This document shows, one piece after another, positions 60,195-64,000 of a stretch of DNA of 64,000 nt; position 1 is the first letter of the stretch; every line of letters starts with the position of its first letter. Source of the DNA: Thamnaconus septentrionalis (Eukaryota; Chordata; Actinopteri; Tetraodontiformes; Monacanthidae). Location: positions 4,851,001-4,915,000 of the forward strand of contig CM020513.1 of the NCBI GenBank assembly GCA_009823395.1, in the 5' to 3' direction. The notes beneath the pieces are model-generated. The model ran no database searches, was not told the DNA's origin, and was given only the letters and a program-made list of their open reading frames with translations. Position numbers and translations under genes: made by a program.

Positions 60195-62408
60195 TCACAT
60201 CAAGCAGATGCAATAAAACTGAGCAATAAATTTAAAGGCGGCGCCAAATTGTTTTTTTTTGGGGAGGAGCCTCCGCGTCCATGTCGCGGTGCCTCGCCGC
60301 AGGGCGACTGTGGCGATGGTGATTTCAATCAAAACACCGACTTTTTCCGAGCCATTCCCAGCACAGCCGTTAAATTAGGGCTGGCGGCCGCCAAGCCTGT
60401 GGCCAATGACCCGAACGACACACACACACACACACACGTTAGAAAAAAATTTGACTGGATCCAACTGAGAAAAAAAAAATGTTTGTTTTAGTTCTTCTTT
60501 TTTTTAAAAGAAGAAATCCAGAAGATGTTTGCCAACAGAACTGATAGGATTTCATGCACCCGAGCCCACAGCCTTCACGCGCCACAAGATAACTGAGATA
60601 AATAATTCCCTCCGCTGGCCAAATTGGAACGGGAACACTTGCACAGGGAGCCGTTTGTTGTGGCACCACCAAAGTTCAAACCCGGGGAGGACGAGGCCCC
60701 CCGCCTGTCAGCGCAGTCACTGCAGGGCCGTCGTGTCAGGCTGCTGCAGGGTTTTGCAACAGCAAACGGCGGGCCAGATCCGGTCTAGTCCGGCCCGGGT
60801 TTCGTTGAGCGCCTCCGGAAAGCAACAAACGTAGTGTTTTTTTAAAAAACAAAAACAAACCTCAAAGCCTCTCCAGTGAGTCTTCTGGCTGTTACGGGGG
60901 AGAAAACCGAAACCTTTCACTAGCGGACGTGAAGACAAACGCTCACTCGACCCCTCGGCTCACCCCCTTCAAATAGGCAGCCTGAGCAGCTTGACCCCCC
61001 ACAGGTGCCTGCTACCAAACAGCCAGCCGGGCTCCCTGCCAGGACTGGAAAACTCAAACCCAGTCCCTTCACTTGTTCTTTTTCACACCGCGCAAGTCAT
61101 GCACGACGAGCATGCATGCCAAGGTGCCTGCAGGAAACGACACCTGCACAGTTACGGGCAGGTGGGCCGTTAAATCTTGTGAGCCTTTTTTTTTTTTTTT
61201 TATATATCCTTCCACCTTTACCTGTCAGAACATTAATGTAAACTGAGGCCGTCAGTCCGTCCGTCCGTATGGGTGTTACCAACTAACTGACCGGCGCCCT
61301 CAGGCTCTGATTTCAGTTTCTTCCAATTCCGTGCGATTCAGTTTCCAATACAGGAAAATGGAGTCACGCGATCGGACCGCAGAGATGTTTTGTTTTTTGT
61401 TTTTCCCCTCCCCCCAAAGAAATCTTGCTGTGACCTCGGGGATGAATGTGAATGGTGCCCTGTGAGGCTGCACGGCCTCCGACAAACTTCAGAAGAAATT
61501 TAGGCGCAATAATCGATTGGCCGTTAGAGCAAGTCGAGACTTGTGGCAAATTACTCAGAACCAAGTGGGTACGAGGAAACGCTGAGGCCCACATACGCGT
61601 GACTGAGAAAGTGGGGGGCGCGCTGGCGGACTTGACTTTTAAAAAAAAAAAAATATCCACCTTTTTTTTTTGAACACGTGCACAGCAAGTTGAAATTCAC
61701 ACCCTGCAAAAAAAAAACAAAAAAAAAACAAACGTCATTGAGGTGATGGAATGATGGAATGAAAAGCTGCTGGCCACAGGCGGCGTTTTGACTTGATGAG
61801 TCACGCGGCTCGTTTTTGCCGCTGCATCGCTGCCGAGCGGGCGGACGGATGGGTGGGCAGGCATTCATCAAAAGGAATAAAAAAAACAAAAAAAACAATG
61901 TGAATTTGTGGCATTCAGAGATATTTTCTAAATCAAGTCTTGGCTTCCAGGTGCCATAAATCACGAGGCGGCGACGCTAAGTGTTGGACCGTGGGAAGGC
62001 AAAGCGGATGGATGTGGCTTCTGAGTGAAAACATGCACTGAAAAGAAGGCGTGTGTGTGTGTGTGTGTGTGTGTTTCTGGGGGATTGGCAAGCTGCTCAG
62101 CCTGCAGGAGTCGATACCTACAGCTCATGCTGGAGCTGAAGTGGCCTGAGGTGTCGTCTGAGGGTTTATCAGATGAGCTAAAGTCTACTCCGTTTGAACA
62201 AAAGCGGCATTTTAAGCGCTTCTGCCTGGCAGGGAGAGATCCTCATGGTTCCCCACCGCTGCTGATCTACACCTGTACTCCTCTGGAGAAGGAAAAGACC
62301 CGGGCAGGTCAGAGGCCAGAACAATAAAGCAGAAGCAGAGCAGAGCAGCTTTTGGTTGTAGGCATGTGAACACACAGCAGGCGTGAAAGTGTTTCTTCCC
62401 CCCGGTGG

Positions 62409-62479
62409 GACGACGACACGACGCAACGCAACGCGACGCAACGCAACGCGACGCAACACGACGCAACACGACGCAACAC
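62409..62479. repeat. GACGCAACGC/GACGCAACAC minisatellite
   Basis: Roughly seven 5- to 10-bp units alternating acgca, acgcg and acaca endings, CpG-rich, in the probable kitlga upstream region or intron 1. Confidence 0.85.
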
Positions 62480-64000
62480 CAGCTCCTGCTGCTTGAAGAG
62501 TGGCGGCCTGGGAGGACAGAGCCTGGACCACTTCACAGCCGTTAGCTGCATTAGCAACATTAGATGAAAGGAGCTACTTAGCTGTGTGTTGGCAGAGTTG
62601 TGCGCTAGACGTTACGTAAACGCTGTAAGTTTGGAATTTTGACCAATTGTTGTCCTGTATGTAAATGTTAATTAAAAAATTAAAAAAAAAAAAAAAAAAG
62701 TGTCGTGTTCGCAGGTGTGAAAGCAGGGAATGGAAAGAAGAAAAAAAAAAGAAAAAAAAACCGCTGCCCGCGAGGACCGAGCGGCTGCTCGCTCAGGAAA
62801 CTAGCACTCCCTGCTGGTGGCGTCGACTGCCACTGCTCTCACCCACACTTTCCCTCGTGCGCGCACCTCGCGCACGGGGCAAAAAAAACCAACCCTTAAC
62901 CTCTCTCTATCTCCCTTTTTTTCTCTCGCTCTCTCTTTACATTTCAAGCATCCGACGTAACGAGACAGGAAACAGCGACGAGCCGCGGGGTCGTGCGAGA
63001 GCGGCACGAGCCACACATGCATTAGTTGGTGCATCGCTCGAGCAGATTTTCCAGGCACGTGGACCCGGAGCCGATGCGCTTCGGAAAACGGCAAAAGGGA
63101 GGGGGGAAAAAAAGAAATAAAATAAATGAAACGGGAGCAAAGTGACGCGCTCGCGCATCTGTTCAACGGTGGCACCCACCCCACCCTTCCTCGCGGACAC
63201 TTAAAAGGCTCCGTACCTCTCACACGCGCGCGTACACACATACACACATGCACACGCGCACGCGTCCTGTCCATATTAATGTTCCTTCGCGTTTGAAAAA
63301 GGGGGGACTGTTGGTAGCCGGTCAGGCAGGTGGAGATTAGTAAAAGTAGATAAGCGATATGTAGAGTGCGCTGCTATCACACAAACGGCACTATTTGCTT
63401 TTTTTTCTCTTTTCTTTTTTTTCCCTTAAGTATATGTCAGACAGGTTTAACATTGCACCACTTCTCAAAATATTAATTGTTTTTTTTTTCTTACACTCAT
63501 CGGTAACAAACAAATGACAGATGAAAACAAGATAATGATTCTGACCTTTAAAAAAAAAAAAGACAAAAAAAAAAGAAGAAAGCTTTTGCACTTTTTTTTT
63601 TTTTTTGGAGGAGAGATTAAGCTGTCAACGTTCGCCCCGCAGCCCTCTCACAGGCTGCAAAGTAGGCTGACAAACAGCCCGGGGGATCCAGCAGAGGACC
63701 GACAGGCAAGGCAGGCAGAAGTGATGGTTACAAGAATTCTTTAAAATTGACGGCTGCCACTGTCAGATAGCAGATAAGGAAACTCTTTCTGTCGCGCCGC
63801 AGACCGTCCGAGTCCCCCCATGTGCATCTAGTTTCCACCGGCTCGCAATCGTGAGTGTCTGTGTGGAGTCGGACTGATGGGAGAATCATGCACGATAACA
63901 GAAAACAAACAAATGCAACCAAAAAAAAAAAAAAGGGGGGGTGACCGCAGTCGGTCTCCGCGTTCACCTCCAGCGGGGTGACCGAGCCCCCGAGGAGCCG

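Larger units (their letters stand above)
49986..64000. other. Probable kitlga intron 1 / upstream region; no supported gene
   Basis: No coding exon could be defended here. In mammals KITLG exon 1 encodes only five residues and intron 1 is tens of kilobases long, so exon 1 could be missed or lie beyond 64000. Contents include poly(T)/poly(A) runs, a GTCA tetranucleotide at 52102-52128, an AGG/ATG-rich tract at 55306-55352, a GA tract at 60131-60194, GT repeats at 62051-62074 and a minisatellite at 62409-62479. CpG-rich, promoter-like stretches occur around 52100-52420 and 62760-63270. Open frames such as 53199-53738 and 57512-58108 show no family resemblance or splice support. Confidence 0.5.

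Noticed and set aside
63485..63500. ATG AGT followed by GTAAGA (minus strand) as kitlga exon 1
   Set aside because: Only two codons, in homopolymer-rich DNA; not credible.
1..64000. CRISPR arrays or bacterial operons
   Set aside because: No spaced direct repeats of that type and the DNA is clearly vertebrate.

Overview
The window is from a vertebrate nuclear genome, almost certainly a teleost fish. The evidence is one spliced gene of clear vertebrate type, fish-style L2/CR1, L1/Tx1, Ty3/Gypsy and hAT relics, many CA microsatellites and long A/T homopolymers, and no dense bacterial-type coding. The species cannot be named from the sequence.

The only gene I can support with confidence is the Kit ligand (stem cell factor) gene, probably the kitlga paralogue, on the minus strand. 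Eight coding exons (numbered 2-9 by the mammalian gene) run from 49985 down to 44158. All have AG/GT borders, their phases are compatible, and together they give 265 codons including the stop. They encode most of a signal peptide, the four-helix cytokine domain, a skippable 54-nt juxtamembrane exon, the transmembrane segment and a short cytoplasmic tail ending in valine. Exon 1 (the start codon) was not found, so 49986-64000 is probably intron 1. A long 3' UTR probably continues below 44157, possibly to about 40256.

Region by region: 1-13174 is AT-rich non-coding DNA with simple repeats, an inverted-repeat-flanked telomere-like block (4765-4861) and a SINE-like insertion with perfect 13-bp target duplications (4981-5138). 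13167-14901 is a nest of transposons: an outer hAT holding a second hAT, a TTAA-type fragment, L1/Tx1 LINE pieces and a Gypsy protease fragment. 17256-22719 is a ~2.7 kb tandem duplication carrying a minus-strand L2 LINE fragment twice; a plus-strand L2 3' end follows at about 22830-23580. 24128-24843 is a second TTAA-type element. 30117-31507 and 34739-35320 are further DNA-transposon-like elements, the latter retaining the start of a Myb/SANT-like protein. 36532-36582 holds an isolated signal-peptide-like exon candidate. The rest of the first 40 kb has no gene I can support.

The most interesting structure is in the last Kit ligand intron: a perfect 12-bp hairpin just after the 5' splice site, an expanded pyrimidine microsatellite against the 3' splice site, and an in-frame stop spanning the splice junction. 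Retaining this intron would remove only the C-terminal tail with its terminal valine, which in mammalian KITLG acts as an ER-export signal.
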